A stretch of 64,000 bases of DNA, from positions 62,001-126,000 of IMG/VR virus record IMGVR_UViG_3300044733_004704. The stretch is one strand, 5' to 3'. Within the stretch, counting starts at the first letter, position 1; each line of letters begins with the position of its first letter. Origin of the DNA: a virus. The notes beneath the pieces are model-generated. The model saw only the letters and a list, made by a program, of their open reading frames with translations. It was not told where the DNA came from and ran no database searches. Shown here one piece after another: positions 9,428 to 22,000 of this stretch. The position numbers and the translations under genes were made by a program.

Positions 9428-12400
9428 TTAGAATAAACCGGGTCTACCATCGTCTCGACACCAATGCGGAATATTATTTGTAGCAATTAAATTTTCATCT
9501 TCACAATCTGCTTCGTTTTCTGTTCCATCCGCATTAACAATGGGAGGCGGATTAGTTTCGCCATATATACCACCTCCACCACCCCAACTCGATGAAGTAT
9601 TATTATTCCAGAATGTATCGCTATTGATACCTCCGACATCTGTGCTTAACGGAGGTATTACGCCAGCCGCTTGTTGTTCTATAGTGTCGGCGGTAAGATC
9701 TGGTACGAATCCAATATCTTTCAATGAGGATCTAACGGTGCCGTCTCTTACAAAAATCTTATCAACCACCAACCAACCACTAACAGTTAAATTAGCTAAA
9801 ACTTGTTTTGGTGGATCGGTACTGTTTTCAGATAACAATTCTGTTGCTACAACATACGGCTCAAAAGTACCCATTGTAATAGCTGGTGAACCACTAACAA
9901 AGATTGATTCCTGGTATTCGAAATACGCAGCTTTATGCCATTGGTTAAAGCTGGGTAAGAAATACTTTCTATTATTATTAGCTGTTATATAATAAGTACT
10001 ACCAGCTAATAGTATTGTATATGCACCATCATTAATAATACTATTTGCATCATTTGAACTAACTTCTTCCGGAGCGTCATTATGTAACCAATTAATAAAT
10101 TGCAAGCTATTAATATAATTAACATAATTAACAGGTTTATCTTCCATATTTGGTTTTATTGAATATTCAAATACTAAACCATTAGTAGATCTTAGTATAC
10201 CCCCATTTTGAGCATTTGTCATATTTGGATTATATAATCCGGTAGTAACAGGATCTCCAACAGTGGTTGCTACACTATTTAAGAATTGAACATATTGCTT
10301 ATTAGTAACCTCGTATCTGCCTATACGATAATTTTTATCCACAACACCAAGATTTGGAATAATAATATTTTGATAAGTATTGTTAGAAAATTGTAAGTAC
10401 AGATCCTTTGTATCTGCTATATTATTCTCATTAATAATATTTACAAAACTTAAATTTAAACTTGAACTATTTGATATATTGGCATTATCAACTAGATTAC
10501 TAATGCTAGCTACTCTAAAACCAACGTAATCGTATCCGGAAATAATCGGAAATTGCTGTATTCCTCTTAAATAGATAGAATCAGCATCCGGAGATACGCT
10601 GCCAGTAACAGGTGTTCTGTAGGATCCGCCAGCAGCATATTCTAATGTTACTATACCATCCGTAATATCGGACTCTATCCACTCTGCAACATTACCATTT
10701 TGATCATATGTTCCATAATAACTACTCTTACCATTAGTACCAACAGAAGATAGTATACCACTAAATAAATTATTAGTTAAGCTATAGTTATAATTAGCTG
10801 TGCTAAAATTATTAGTTAAACCGCTACCAACAGTATTTATTACAATAGGTTTTATATTATCGTCTTTAGTGGCAAAATTATAATATGTTCCAGAAACCGT
10901 TGTGATAGATCCTACACTAGCATGTACTTTTAGTGCTGGTCTAATATCAGCACCATAAACTGTAAAATCAATATCTTTTTGAGCAGTATTAAAGACTGTC
11001 TCCGTTTTTGGTCTTACGCTAAGAATATTCGATGTGCTATCCGATGAAGATTCAGAAGAAAATTTTTGAATTGTTAAATAGCCACCCTTTGTTACTGAAG
11101 CAATAGTAATATTATTAATTTCATTGGTAGAAACATTTTGATCTAAAATTATTTCTGTTATGAAAGCTTCGTTGGTTACTAAGGATGTTATATTCCTATA
11201 TATAGAACTATTACTAGTAATAATTTCTACCTGATCTCCAACACTAAATTCTTCTATTGGAGTATCCTCAGATAAAATAACTTGTTTTAAACACACACTA
11301 GCTATTTTTGGAGTATATTTGTTCCAGGTTATATCTTTTTCTGTTAGAAAATAATCATCTAAATCATATAATCCAACAAGATTGTTGGTACTGTCTGTGG
11401 TTAAAAATTTATTGCCAGATATATTATTGAAGATTAAGCCATTATTTCCACTATTAACTGTTATACCATTAATCGGAACAATAGTCTTATTATTAGATAT
11501 GGTCAACAAACTACTAGTTGCTATATTGGGTAGTGTTATGGTATTAGAACTAATATTATTAGCAGATAAAGTGCCGTTACTGGTGATGGATCCCGTACCC
11601 AAAAGTAGTGAATTATAGTCTAAAGATATGCTTCTATTGGTATTATTAAGCGTTATATATGTATTAGATGTTCCAATAGTACTTAGAGTAGATGATCTAA
11701 TATCAATATTATCACCAGAAATATTTATATTACCATTATTATTAATATTTATTCTTTTATTGTTACTATAACCAAGATTAATACTATCTAAGCTTCCGGA
11801 CACTAGTGGCTGTTGACTCGAACCAGAACTAACAGTCAATACCAACCCACCATTACCGTTGGTAGTGTCAGATGCTATACTATATATGGTTGCATAATCT
11901 TTTTGATTATTATTAACATCTCTTCCAGCTAAGTTTAATATAGAACATACTCCACCATTACTAAGTGATGATGGTTTGTGATAAACTGTTAATTTTGCTG
12001 GTTGACAAGTTGTTCTATTTTCCAGTCTTAATATTTCACTGCAACTATAATTTACAACATGAAAAATAGTTTGTGGTCTGGATCCTGATGGAATATTTAT
12101 ACCAACCCTACCATCATAACTAAAGAAAAGATTTCGATACGGTTGTCCACTGCCATAAACTATAAAATCACTCGGTTGCAAATCTTGATTAAATATTGTG
12201 TTTGCTGAACCGGATGTTGGTATAACAGTATGGGCCAAAGATTCTGAGCTTGATCCTAATAATAATTTATTAGTATTTCCAGAACTCCAATACAATTCTG
12301 AGCCTAATAAGCCATTGGATCCATCATTATATTGAAAAGAATATGCTGCTCCACCAGGATTACTTAACGACGAAAAAGAGTCATCTGATAACGAAGCAAA

Positions 12401-12997
12401 ATTTAATTGATCATTTTGATTAAGAGAGTACCATGCTTGTCCATCGCAAACCAGCCTGGTTGATGTGCTTGTTGACTCAAAAATTAAACCATCACAATCT
12501 CTAATTATTATGTTGTGAGCAGAAGACAGTGCTTTGATATCTATAACAATATTTCTAGCTTTTTTAGGGTCTGGTAATACACAATCAATATTTTTATCAT
12601 TGTTATCTACCAAATAAATGCTTGTTACATTATCGATAGTAAAATGATCGTTCTTAACAATAACATTATTAAAACTACTATTAAAATTATTATTATTTAC
12701 AAAAAGATAAAACTCATTTTCATTACCAATAAAATTAACTGGTTTGTTATTATTTGATGAATTTGTAACCTCTATTCTTTTAACTACTAATAAACCATCA
12801 CTATACTGTATTTCGCCAACTCCGGTTTCCCATTTGTATCCATCTTTAATATTACGAATTAAGTATGGAATAAAATATCCAATAGTATCTTGTTCTAATG
12901 CTTTATAGCCATTAATAGCATTATGCTGAATAAAAGTGTTATTACTAACAGAACAAAGAAATCCTATGTTATTAAATATTTTAGTAATTTTATTCAT
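9428..12997 (-). CDS. Tail fibre with circularly permuted FGE/C-type-lectin-like domain
   Basis: 1189 residues. The N-terminal ~650 residues are Asn/Ser-rich fibre repeats including one VGINIPSG-type turn. Residues ~730-1030 hold both halves of a formylglycine-generating-enzyme (FGE-sulfatase) type domain, but in reversed order: the usual C-terminal half (GTYDQNGNVAEW ... GFRVAS, ~760-830) comes before the usual N-terminal half (RIGRYEVTNKQYVQFLN ... LPSFNQWHKAAYFE, ~888-1028). There is no cysteine in the GNVAEW half, so an adhesin rather than an enzyme is likely. A Gly/Trp-rich C-terminus follows. It starts 7 nt after the tape measure gene ends. Probable receptor-binding tail-tip protein. 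Confidence 0.75.
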   Translation of the reverse strand: MNKITKIFNNIGFLCSVSNNTFIQHNAINGYKALEQDTIGYFIPYLIRNIKDGYKWETGVGEIQYSDGLLVVKRIEVTNSSNNNKPVNFIGNENEFYLFVNNNNFNSSFNNVIVKNDHFTIDNVTSIYLVDNNDKNIDCVLPDPKKARNIVIDIKALSSAHNIIIRDCDGLIFESTSTSTRLVCDGQAWYSLNQNDQLNFASLSDDSFSSLSNPGGAAYSFQYNDGSNGLLGSELYWSSGNTNKLLLGSSSESLAHTVIPTSGSANTIFNQDLQPSDFIVYGSGQPYRNLFFSYDGRVGINIPSGSRPQTIFHVVNYSCSEILRLENRTTCQPAKLTVYHKPSSLSNGGVCSILNLAGRDVNNNQKDYATIYSIASDTTNGNGGLVLTVSSGSSQQPLVSGSLDSINLGYSNNKRININNNGNINISGDNIDIRSSTLSTIGTSNTYITLNNTNRSISLDYNSLLLGTGSITSNGTLSANNISSNTITLPNIATSSLLTISNNKTIVPINGITVNSGNNGLIFNNISGNKFLTTDSTNNLVGLYDLDDYFLTEKDITWNKYTPKIASVCLKQVILSEDTPIEEFSVGDQVEIITSNSSIYRNITSLVTNEAFITEIILDQNVSTNEINNITIASVTKGGYLTIQKFSSESSSDSTSNILSVRPKTETVFNTAQKDIDFTVYGADIRPALKVHASVGSITTVSGTYYNFATKDDNIKPIVINTVGSGLTNNFSTANYNYSLTNNLFSGILSSVGTNGKSSYYGTYDQNGNVAEWIESDITDGIVTLEYAAGGSYRTPVTGSVSPDADSIYLRGIQQFPIISGYDYVGFRVASISNLVDNANISNSSSLNLSFVNIINENNIADTKDLYLQFSNNTYQNIIIPNLGVVDKNYRIGRYEVTNKQYVQFLNSVATTVGDPVTTGLYNPNMTNAQNGGILRSTNGLVFEYSIKPNMEDKPVNYVNYINSLQFINWLHNDAPEEVSSNDANSIINDGAYTILLAGSTYYITANNNRKYFLPSFNQWHKAAYFEYQESIFVSGSPAITMGTFEPYVVATELLSENSTDPPKQVLANLTVSGWLVVDKIFVRDGTVRSSLKDIGFVPDLTADTIEQQAAGVIPPLSTDVGGINSDTFWNNNTSSSWGGGGGIYGETNPPPIVNADGTENEADCEDENLIATNNIPHWCRDDGRPGLF

Positions 12998-13003
12998 ATT
13001 AGC

Positions 13004-16000
13004 CTATGCAATATCATTAGGGTTAATATCTATATCAAAGTTGATAGTATTATTTTCTGGATTTTTAGCTTTTAGATCTTGGAAAGCGGATCTTATAGCA
13101 GATATGGCTATTCCTGCCATGTCTGGTCGTAATTGATTCAAAACTGTGTCTCCGTTGATAGTAACAACAACATCGTGTTTTCCTGTGATAGTAATTTGTG
13201 GAGGTATATAAATATTACTAAGTATATTGGCGATATTATTTAATCTATTAACAAAATTATCAATACTAGAAATATCACCGCCACTGTTAGATACACCACC
13301 AGAGCTATTGTTTGGTTGTTTTAGTGCCGAAACAGCTTTATTGAAAGCTTCTGTTATACTACTAGAAACAGATACCATAATATTGTTCATAAAAGAGGTA
13401 AAATCGAAACCGGATCCGGCCGGTGTTCCTCCTCCGCCTTCTCTGTATAGTGGCAAATAGCCACCACCGCTAAGATAGTTTACAATACCTCCTCTGCTAT
13501 AATTCCCATTATTAATAGCTTCAAGGACTGGTCTGTATTTTTGAGTCGAAGCTCTGTTAATAACAAATTCACCAGGAGTTAGCATGGCCGGAACAGTATC
13601 TGTTCCTTTTGGTCTAAAATTAATAAAGCTCCCATTGCTAGCGTATACTATACCTCCACGAGCAAGAGCTTGTTGGTTTTCTGGTTTTTGTTCTTCTGTT
13701 TTAGACTCTTGTATTCTAACTGTTATTAAATCTTTCATTCTGTTAGTGTCTGGTAATTCGCCATATTTATCTGCGGTTAATAACTTATGATGCTGAATAT
13801 AATTATCTTTATTCCCAATAGTTGTAACAGGATCTTCTAAATTCCTATCACCACCAGCTGTAGTATTTGGTTTGGGGGCATTACCATTGAGAGCATCTAA
13901 ACTGCCTTGTAACATATCATTATTTAATCCAGCATTTAATAAAGTGTCTTGCGCCGTGTACCATGGTTTAAGACCCTCTGCTGCTGCTGCAAATTCTGAT
14001 AAATTATTTTTAGTAAAATAATCGGATAAAACCTTAAGATAGCTCTGTCGTTTTTCGCTATTTTCAAATAAATTTTCTGGAGCTAATCCTATACGTTCAA
14101 CATCCTGAATAGTTTTAGGATTTTTTATATTATCAGATTTTATTTCTGTTTTATTACCATCTTTATCAACAGTATACAGCTTTGTTTTTGATGCTTCCAG
14201 ATCTAAACTTTTTAATGAATCTTCTGGTATTTCTCCACTGGCATTTTTACTAATAGCTATAGCCTTTTCTCTTGCTATAATTTGTTTAATTCCATCTGCA
14301 TCAACTGTTCCCTTTTCAACATCAACACCAAAAGTTTTCAAATATGCCACAGTAGCCGGTATTCTGCTTTCTGCATCTTTACCTATACCTCCTGGTTGAT
14401 ATAATTCGCTAAATAGTGCTCTCCAAGCGTTAATTTCTGCCCATTGAGGAGATTTATTATCTATTTTTTTGAGATAATTATTTAAATATCCAGCAACACC
14501 TCCAACGTCTTCTATCTTTGTTATACTAGGAACTCCGATTCCGTAGGCGCTCAATGTAGTAGATGCAATTCTCTGTATTTCTTGTGCTAATTTTGTTCTT
14601 GTTGCTGTTGTAAATGCGCTTTCTGCTGTTGATAATTTTTTGAATCTATCTCCTGTGACTTTTGAGGCTCTTTCTTTAGTCAACTCCATTTCTTTAGCTT
14701 TTATTCTTTCGTCTCTTGCTTTTTGGTATTCTGTAGCATCAATAGTCATACTTTCTAAAATAGGATTCGTGCCATCACTAGACGGTATAATATATGGTTT
14801 AATATCTTCTGGTAAATCTTTAATTACTCTAAATTCGCTTGGATCAACACTGCTGATACCTCCTATATATTGTCCATTCAATTTTAAGCTTGATAAAGAT
14901 CCAAATTCTTCATTAACTGGAGGCATCTCTCCTGTATCAGTATTCCATGATGGTAATCTAGCACCTAAATATTCATTAAGACTTGTTCCAGCATACAGTA
15001 TCGGCTTCTCTGTATTGTATAATGGATTTAATTTTGGATCTCCAGCTTTTGGTGGAATATAAGTATATTCATAAGGGCTACCATAGTTTCGCGATGTTGT
15101 ATTTAATAGGTTACCTGTTATAGTTTTTGCTGGAATAAAAAATCGACCACCAGCAGATCCAATGGGTGTTTCTGTTACCTTAAATAAAGCATCTCCAGCT
15201 TCTGTGTTAAATTCTTTTTGTGCTAATTTTAAATTACTCACATCTAATTTTGTATCATTTGTAATCCATGGAAATTGACGTTTGTTGTCAGTGTTTGGTT
15301 GATTATTGACTATAGGGATAATACTTATTGTATCATTCCAATTGGACATGGCTGTGTTATCTTCTACTGCTTTCTGATAATTCGGATCTGATTGAATGGT
15401 ATTCCATTTTTCTTCTGCCATATTATATAATGTTATTGGCTTCTTAACAAAATCCGGATCGCCGATAGACGTATGAAATATTCTATTCTTATACAAAGCA
15501 TCTAATGAGGCTAGTGTTTCTTTGTTATAAATAGAGGCATCGGACTCTACGGTAGAAGTATCAACTTTCTCACCGGCTCCTTCTCCAGGATCTAGTATCT
15601 TATCATCAAAAAGACTAAGAGCCTTAAGAGCCTGTCGAGTTTTTTGTATAACTTGTATCGTATTATTGACTAAATCAACTTTATTATGAGAGTCTAAATT
15701 ATCTTGTTGTAAATCTTTACCAGCTAATACTCGAGGAGGAGTATTTACATACGCTGCAAACTTTGCTGGTGAATCCGCTAATGTAAATGGCGACACTCCC
15801 TCAAAGCCAACACCTCCTTGTTTAAGGATACGTGGTATTTCATCAAATATACCCCAATAGGATTTCTCATTGTCTTGTATAAGATCTTCAACTACCTTTA
15901 GATAGGAGTATCCCTTATAGTCTCCGTCGCGACGAGTACGTCTTTTTGGTTTTCTTGAAAAATTAGGAGAAATATTTGGCAATGGCTCCGTATTGATCTC

Positions 16001-19000
16001 TTTAATAAATGTTTCTATTTTGGTATTTCCGGATGGTCCTTCCATAAGTTTAGTATATAATGATTGATAGCCCAAGATCAGGTCTGTAAACTCACCATCT
16101 TTTCCATTTTTATATATGTCAGATTTGGTTAATTGTTTTTCTGATCCGATAATACTATCAATATCTTGTATTCCCCAAAATAAACTTTTTTGATATTTTG
16201 GTAATTCAGCTTTTTTAGTTCCAGTGATTGAACCATAATTATTATATAATGTACCAATTTTTTCTCCAAGATATATTCTTTCAAAAGATTCACCAATGCC
16301 GGACTTGCCTCTATTTCCAACAGCAATAAAATTATCTGTTTGAATTGTTCCTAATTTTTTAAAGTCTTTATCACCATATTGTTCTAAAATAGGTAGTTTT
16401 AATTTAGTAGCCTGTTCTGCATTTTTAGCTGTTTTTTGTTTTTCTGTTGATTGGCTAACGGCTTCTTGTAATTTAGGCGCATCGTCATCTTTTCCGGTTC
16501 CGGCGGTTGCTACTCCTCCAGCTAAAACATATCCTCCCTCATTGTAGTATCTTACTTTTCCACCATTACTATATTTTTTACTATTAATATTTTGTAATAA
16601 TGGAAGATTAGCTTTTGTTGCTGCTCGATTAACCACAAACTCTCCGGGAGTCAACATTGCAGGAACAGTATCAGTTCCTTTTGGAGCAAAATCAATAGCT
16701 CTGCCCATTGATGCGTATATTACGCCTCCTTTGCGTTTGTTTTGAGCAGGAATAGGGTCTTTTCCTTCTTCGTCTCTTTTACCTACGATCTCGACCAATT
16801 TTTGTATATTGTCTCTTATATCATTAAATACTTGTTGATCGAAAGTTAAAGGAACACTACTAATTGCTGTTGCTAGTTTTGTTGCTGCTATTTCTGCGGT
16901 ATTCTCGCTCATCATCCTTTGTAGTTCACCTAATATATCATTAGCTTGTGTTTGTTTAGCCAAACTTTCTCTATAAACACTAATAGCTTCTGCCATTTGA
17001 GGATCCCCTTCGGGATTTCTTAAACTATCCAAAACTGATTGAAAAGTACTATCTATACCAACACCGCTTTCTTTAAGCATACTTTCTAACACATTAGCTT
17101 TTAATTCATTTTGTTGCTGTCCATCTCCTAATAGTGGAGCAAGCATATTAAAAGCCTGTAAACTTTCACCTCTTTGTTCTGCTGTGCTACCAACATTTAA
17201 TCCGCCTCTCATATTATTATTTAATCGTCCTATTGAAGCATTTAATCTGGCTAATTCTTCCGGATTAGAAGTTACCATTTTTTCTATAAGATTAGCTCCG
17301 GCTTGTCTTCTAGCTTGTACCTCTTGAATTTTAGCTAAAGCTGCTTGTGCTAAATCGGTACTGTCCGCCATTTGTTTTAATGCATCAATATTTTCTCTAA
17401 GAGCCACGTTAGTGTTTCTTAGTCGATTTTGCATAACGGCGAATTCGTCTTTTGCGGCCGGACCTCTATTGCCAGCATTATCAGCAGCTGTTTGTAATGT
17501 TCGTCTTTGAGCTTCTAAATTCACAACGTTTCTACCAATATCACCAGGATTTGTTAATCCTCCTGTCATAGATCTTATTGGCGCTTCTGTTACATTTCTT
17601 GTTTCTGTTAAAGATACTGTTTGCCCTAATGTTTTAGCTAGTTCCATAGCTCCTTTAGCTTGAACCTCGCTAGCTTTTCTCATCCTATTATTAGCTTCTA
17701 TCTGAAAATCAACCATTTGATTCATAGCTTGAGCATACTCATTAAGATTCTTTTGATAAAATTCCATAGCTTTAACAGCTAATTCTTGTGCTCTTTGTGC
17801 TGAGCTAATAGCTTTTGCAAAAGCGGGAACTTCTTCTGTTATCTGATCAAAGTTTAATCTTGTATCTTCTCCGCCTCTTTCGCTTCTTATCTTTTCAAAA
17901 GCTAATTTAGTTTGTCCTGCTAACTTATCTGCTATATTAGGAGGTAATCCTAAATCTTTTAATTGAGCATCTAGAGCATTTCTAATATTTGACGCTATTC
18001 CTTCTGTGCTACCTGTTGGATTAGCCTGAACAGAACGATTGATAGTACTCATTACCGTACTTTCTAACTTATCTCCAAGTCCCAATAGTGGCCTAACAAG
18101 ATCAGCTTGAGATCCAAAAAATCCTGCTGCTTGATCAAAAGCTGCTCCTTGCTCTTGTCCTGAATATGCTCTTGGATTTTGTAACACATTAATACTGTCG
18201 AGCATAACATCTCCAGCCTTAGCATTTCCGCTTAAAGCTGCTGCTGATAATTCTGCTGAACGAGAAAGTTTACTTAATTCAAAGTCTGTTTTATTTATGG
18301 CCTGTTCCATCCCATTAAACATTCTTTCCAAACTTGTTGCAAAATTATTGGTTTGTCTACCTAGTTTCTCAAACTCAATTTGTTTCATACTATTTTTCAT
18401 ATTAACACTAGCAACTCTGTTAGCTTCGGATGTTGTTATTTCTTTGATAATAGCGCTTTTGCGTTGTTCTGATATGTTTCTATCATTCTCTATCAACATA
18501 ATTTGTTCATTGATTTTCGGATTCATTCTAGCAAGAACTTCAGCTGATTGATTACCAGCAGCATTTAATTCAGCAAGAATAGTATCCATGTCCATACCGG
18601 ACCGAAGTTTATTTTCGAACTGTTTTAATATATTTTGGCCTTGTGGCTGAACCTTTTGAGCTGTTTCAACGGCCTTTTCTGGTGCAATTCTGCCTATTGC
18701 CGCTTGTTGAGCATTATTAGAAAATACAGATGAGATATAGCTTCCAATACCTTCTTTTTCCAATATCATACTTCTACCAGCAGCCTGCGAACCACCATCA
18801 AGATCTAATAGATTAGCCCACATTGCTTTTGGAACTTTTAAATCAGTTTCAAGATTTTTCATCAACTGTTTGGATCCGTAACTTAATTCACTATCAATTT
18901 TACTAAGAAAATCTATATTAGTAGTATCTTTTTCAAATTGTGCAAATAGGTCGCTTACTCTACTTAAACTTTCGTCTACTCTTTTTTGACTTGTTTGTAA

Positions 19001-22000
19001 ATCAAACTCTCTAGCAGCATTATATGCTTCTTTAAAACCAGCTGCTATGGCAACTGCCCCACCCGCTAACGATGCTCCGACTAAAGCCATAGGACTTGCT
19101 ATAAAACCCATTATCTTAGGAGCTAAACTAGTGGCTACTTTACCTATACCGCCTCCCATTCCTTGCATAGTATCTAAAACAAATTTTATACCTCCTGGTA
19201 ATTGACTTAGAGAAGCTCCTAATGTACTGACGGTACTAGCTACGCTACTTATACCAGTACTAAGAACAGCAGTATCTTTATTTTCCGACCCTCCTAATGA
19301 TTTGATAGTAGACGATATGACAGATCCTATTCCACCAATAGCTAAACTAGTTTTAGCCAATGTAGACGCCATTTTTTGAGCAGCTGCTACGTTCTTGTCG
19401 TAAAGATTACTTGCTGCTAATTCGGCAGAACTTGCTAGTTTTTGCAAAGCTTCCTCAGGAATACCCAAACTAACGCTAAGTTTTTGGGTTGCTGATTGTA
19501 AAGCTGTTGCATCTGTTGATGATTGTTTGAATGCTTCTTGTAATTCTTGCGAATTATTAATAATATCAACAAATGTTTTATCGGTATCCCCCATACTTGC
19601 TGCTAAATCATCAATTATAGTTGTTATTTGAGACGATTCAAGATTTGTTCCAAGATCAGCTAATTGTTTAGCTAATTGTTCTTTAGCTTTAGTAATTTTA
19701 TCTTCATCTCCACTGTTAATATCTCCTCGTAAACTAACAGCAGTTTCATTAAACTTACTAATTTTACCAGGAGCTGATTTTTGTAGATCTTTAGCAAGAT
19801 TCAAAATATTTTGTTTAAGATTACTTTGATACTGTGATAGTGTTTGTCCGTTTTGTTCTGCTTTGAGTCTCATGAGTTCTAATGCGTCAGCCGCTCTTGT
19901 AGCAGCTGCTGCTTTGGCTTTGTCTGCCTCGGCGGCAAGATCATTGTTTTTTGATACTTGTGCAATAATACTATTTAAATCAGTACCTTCTCCTAAGCCC
20001 GGAACATTAAATGCTTGTAGTCCTCTGGAACTAATTGTTTCATTAAGTGCTTGTTGTCTTGCTTCTGGTGCTGACGGAGCTTCTGGCCCTAAAGCATTGC
20101 TAAAATCTTGTTCCATAATATCAACTGATCTAGCATCAATTTCTTGTTGTAGTCCGGATATATATTCTGCTGTAGACTGATTAGCTTCTTTAGCTTTTTG
20201 TGCTAATAATTCTTGTAATATTGCTTGTTGTTGAGCAGCTTTATTAGCCTGTATGGTAGCATCAGCAGCCTGAAATTTTGATCTGGCGTCATCCTGAATA
20301 GCCTGTTTATCTTCTTTAGACGATGCTCCTCTATATACTGGATCGTATTCGGATTTAATATTTTGTTTAGTTTCTATTCTTTGAGCAATTGCTTCGTTTT
20401 CTGCTGCTGCTAGTTTTTGCTCGGCAGATTTTGGTACGGGAGGCGGCGTTCTTGGTAAAGAAGTTTTGGGGGTTGTTGAAGTGTCGTCGGGATCGGGCGG
20501 GATTTGAGGACTCGGTGGAGTAACCGCATATGTTGTGGCTGATTTTGGCGGCTCTATAGGAGCAGAATTTTGGTATGCGTCTATTCCTTTATTTAAAGCA
20601 TCAATATAATTCGTCATAATAGCATCAATTTCTGCCGCGCTTTTTCCTTGTTTAGCCAAAGACACGGCTACTGCACGATAGCTTTGCATCATCAAACTAG
20701 CATCTTCTACTGTTCCATTGATAGTACTAAAATATCTATCTAAAGCGTTTGCTAAAACCGGAGCCACTTTGTCTATCTCTTGCCAGGCCGAATAACCATT
20801 ACTTATGATTTGTTCTGTGGTTCTAAAACTGTCTGCTAATAATATTGCGCTTGTCTTTAGAAATCCAAGATCGGGCACTGGCGCCTGAATACCAGTTGCA
20901 TGTTTTCTATAAGAAACCTTGTCACCATCTTTGAATTTTCTTACTCCAACAGCACCACCACTATTTAAACCTAATGCTTTAGTTGCCTTTTCTCTTATAA
21001 CAAAACTACCTACAGGCAGATTTGTTGGTATACTATCACTGGTTCCGTTTCCGGGGCCCTTAAATACGCTAATACCTCCTTCACTGAACTCTGTCATACC
21101 ATTTTTATCAGCTTGATTCATACGTTCTAATTTTCCATAGCCAATTTGTTTAGCAAGTTTGGGTGGCACAAAAGCCTCTCCGTTACTGACTAGAGCAGGA
21201 ACTGATCCTCCGCCTTTAAGTTTGCTAATTAATCCACCAACTGATAGTTTTTGTCTACTTATTCCGGCGCCTCCCAATAAGTCATCCAGAGTACTATCCA
21301 AAATTCCACTTAAATTTTCATCCAACAATGGTAATTTTTGTACTAGTGTTGTTAAAAATTCTTCTTTACCATTATCTTCATATTTATCTATAACATCTTG
21401 ACTTATTTTACCTCTTAATAAAATATCATTAACTCTAGGATTCAGTGGCTTGAAAGCTTTAGCATTTGTGGTGGACTGTGTTTCGGCCCAAGTTTTTCTT
21501 AATTCTGGAACATATTCCGGATCACTATTAACATATTTTTCAAATGACTCTTTTTTAGCGGAGCCTATCATTAAACTGCTTAGTCCACTAAGTTTATAAC
21601 TTCTTCCATAAGCAACATCAGCACTATTATATCCAGTATTTCCCACCAAAGCATCAAAAGCATCGGCCACATCATCATTATTTCCACTAAATAAACTAGC
21701 AACTTTGGCCTTGTATGCTTCAAATGATTGAGCATTTTTAGTTCTAAGACTATTAAAAAGTTGATGAGTTAATTCATGATATAAAATACTATAATCTTGA
21801 CGTTGACTTGTATTAAACGGATTAGTCGCTATACCAACGCTACCACGACCACTCTGGTTTGCAGATTGTAATCTAGATTCTTTTGCAGCTTTAATAGCCA
21901 CATTATTTTTATCAATAAGAGATCTTTGTTGTTTTTGTAAATCTTCTAATTCTGCTCTTAGTTTTTCTGTTAGAGCCACATCATAACCAAAACTACCATC

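Noticed and set aside
9428-12997. Diversity-generating retroelement target (FGE/lectin-like fold)
   Set aside because: No reverse transcriptase, template repeat or adenine-biased variable repeat seen in the window; cannot be excluded for the rest of the genome.
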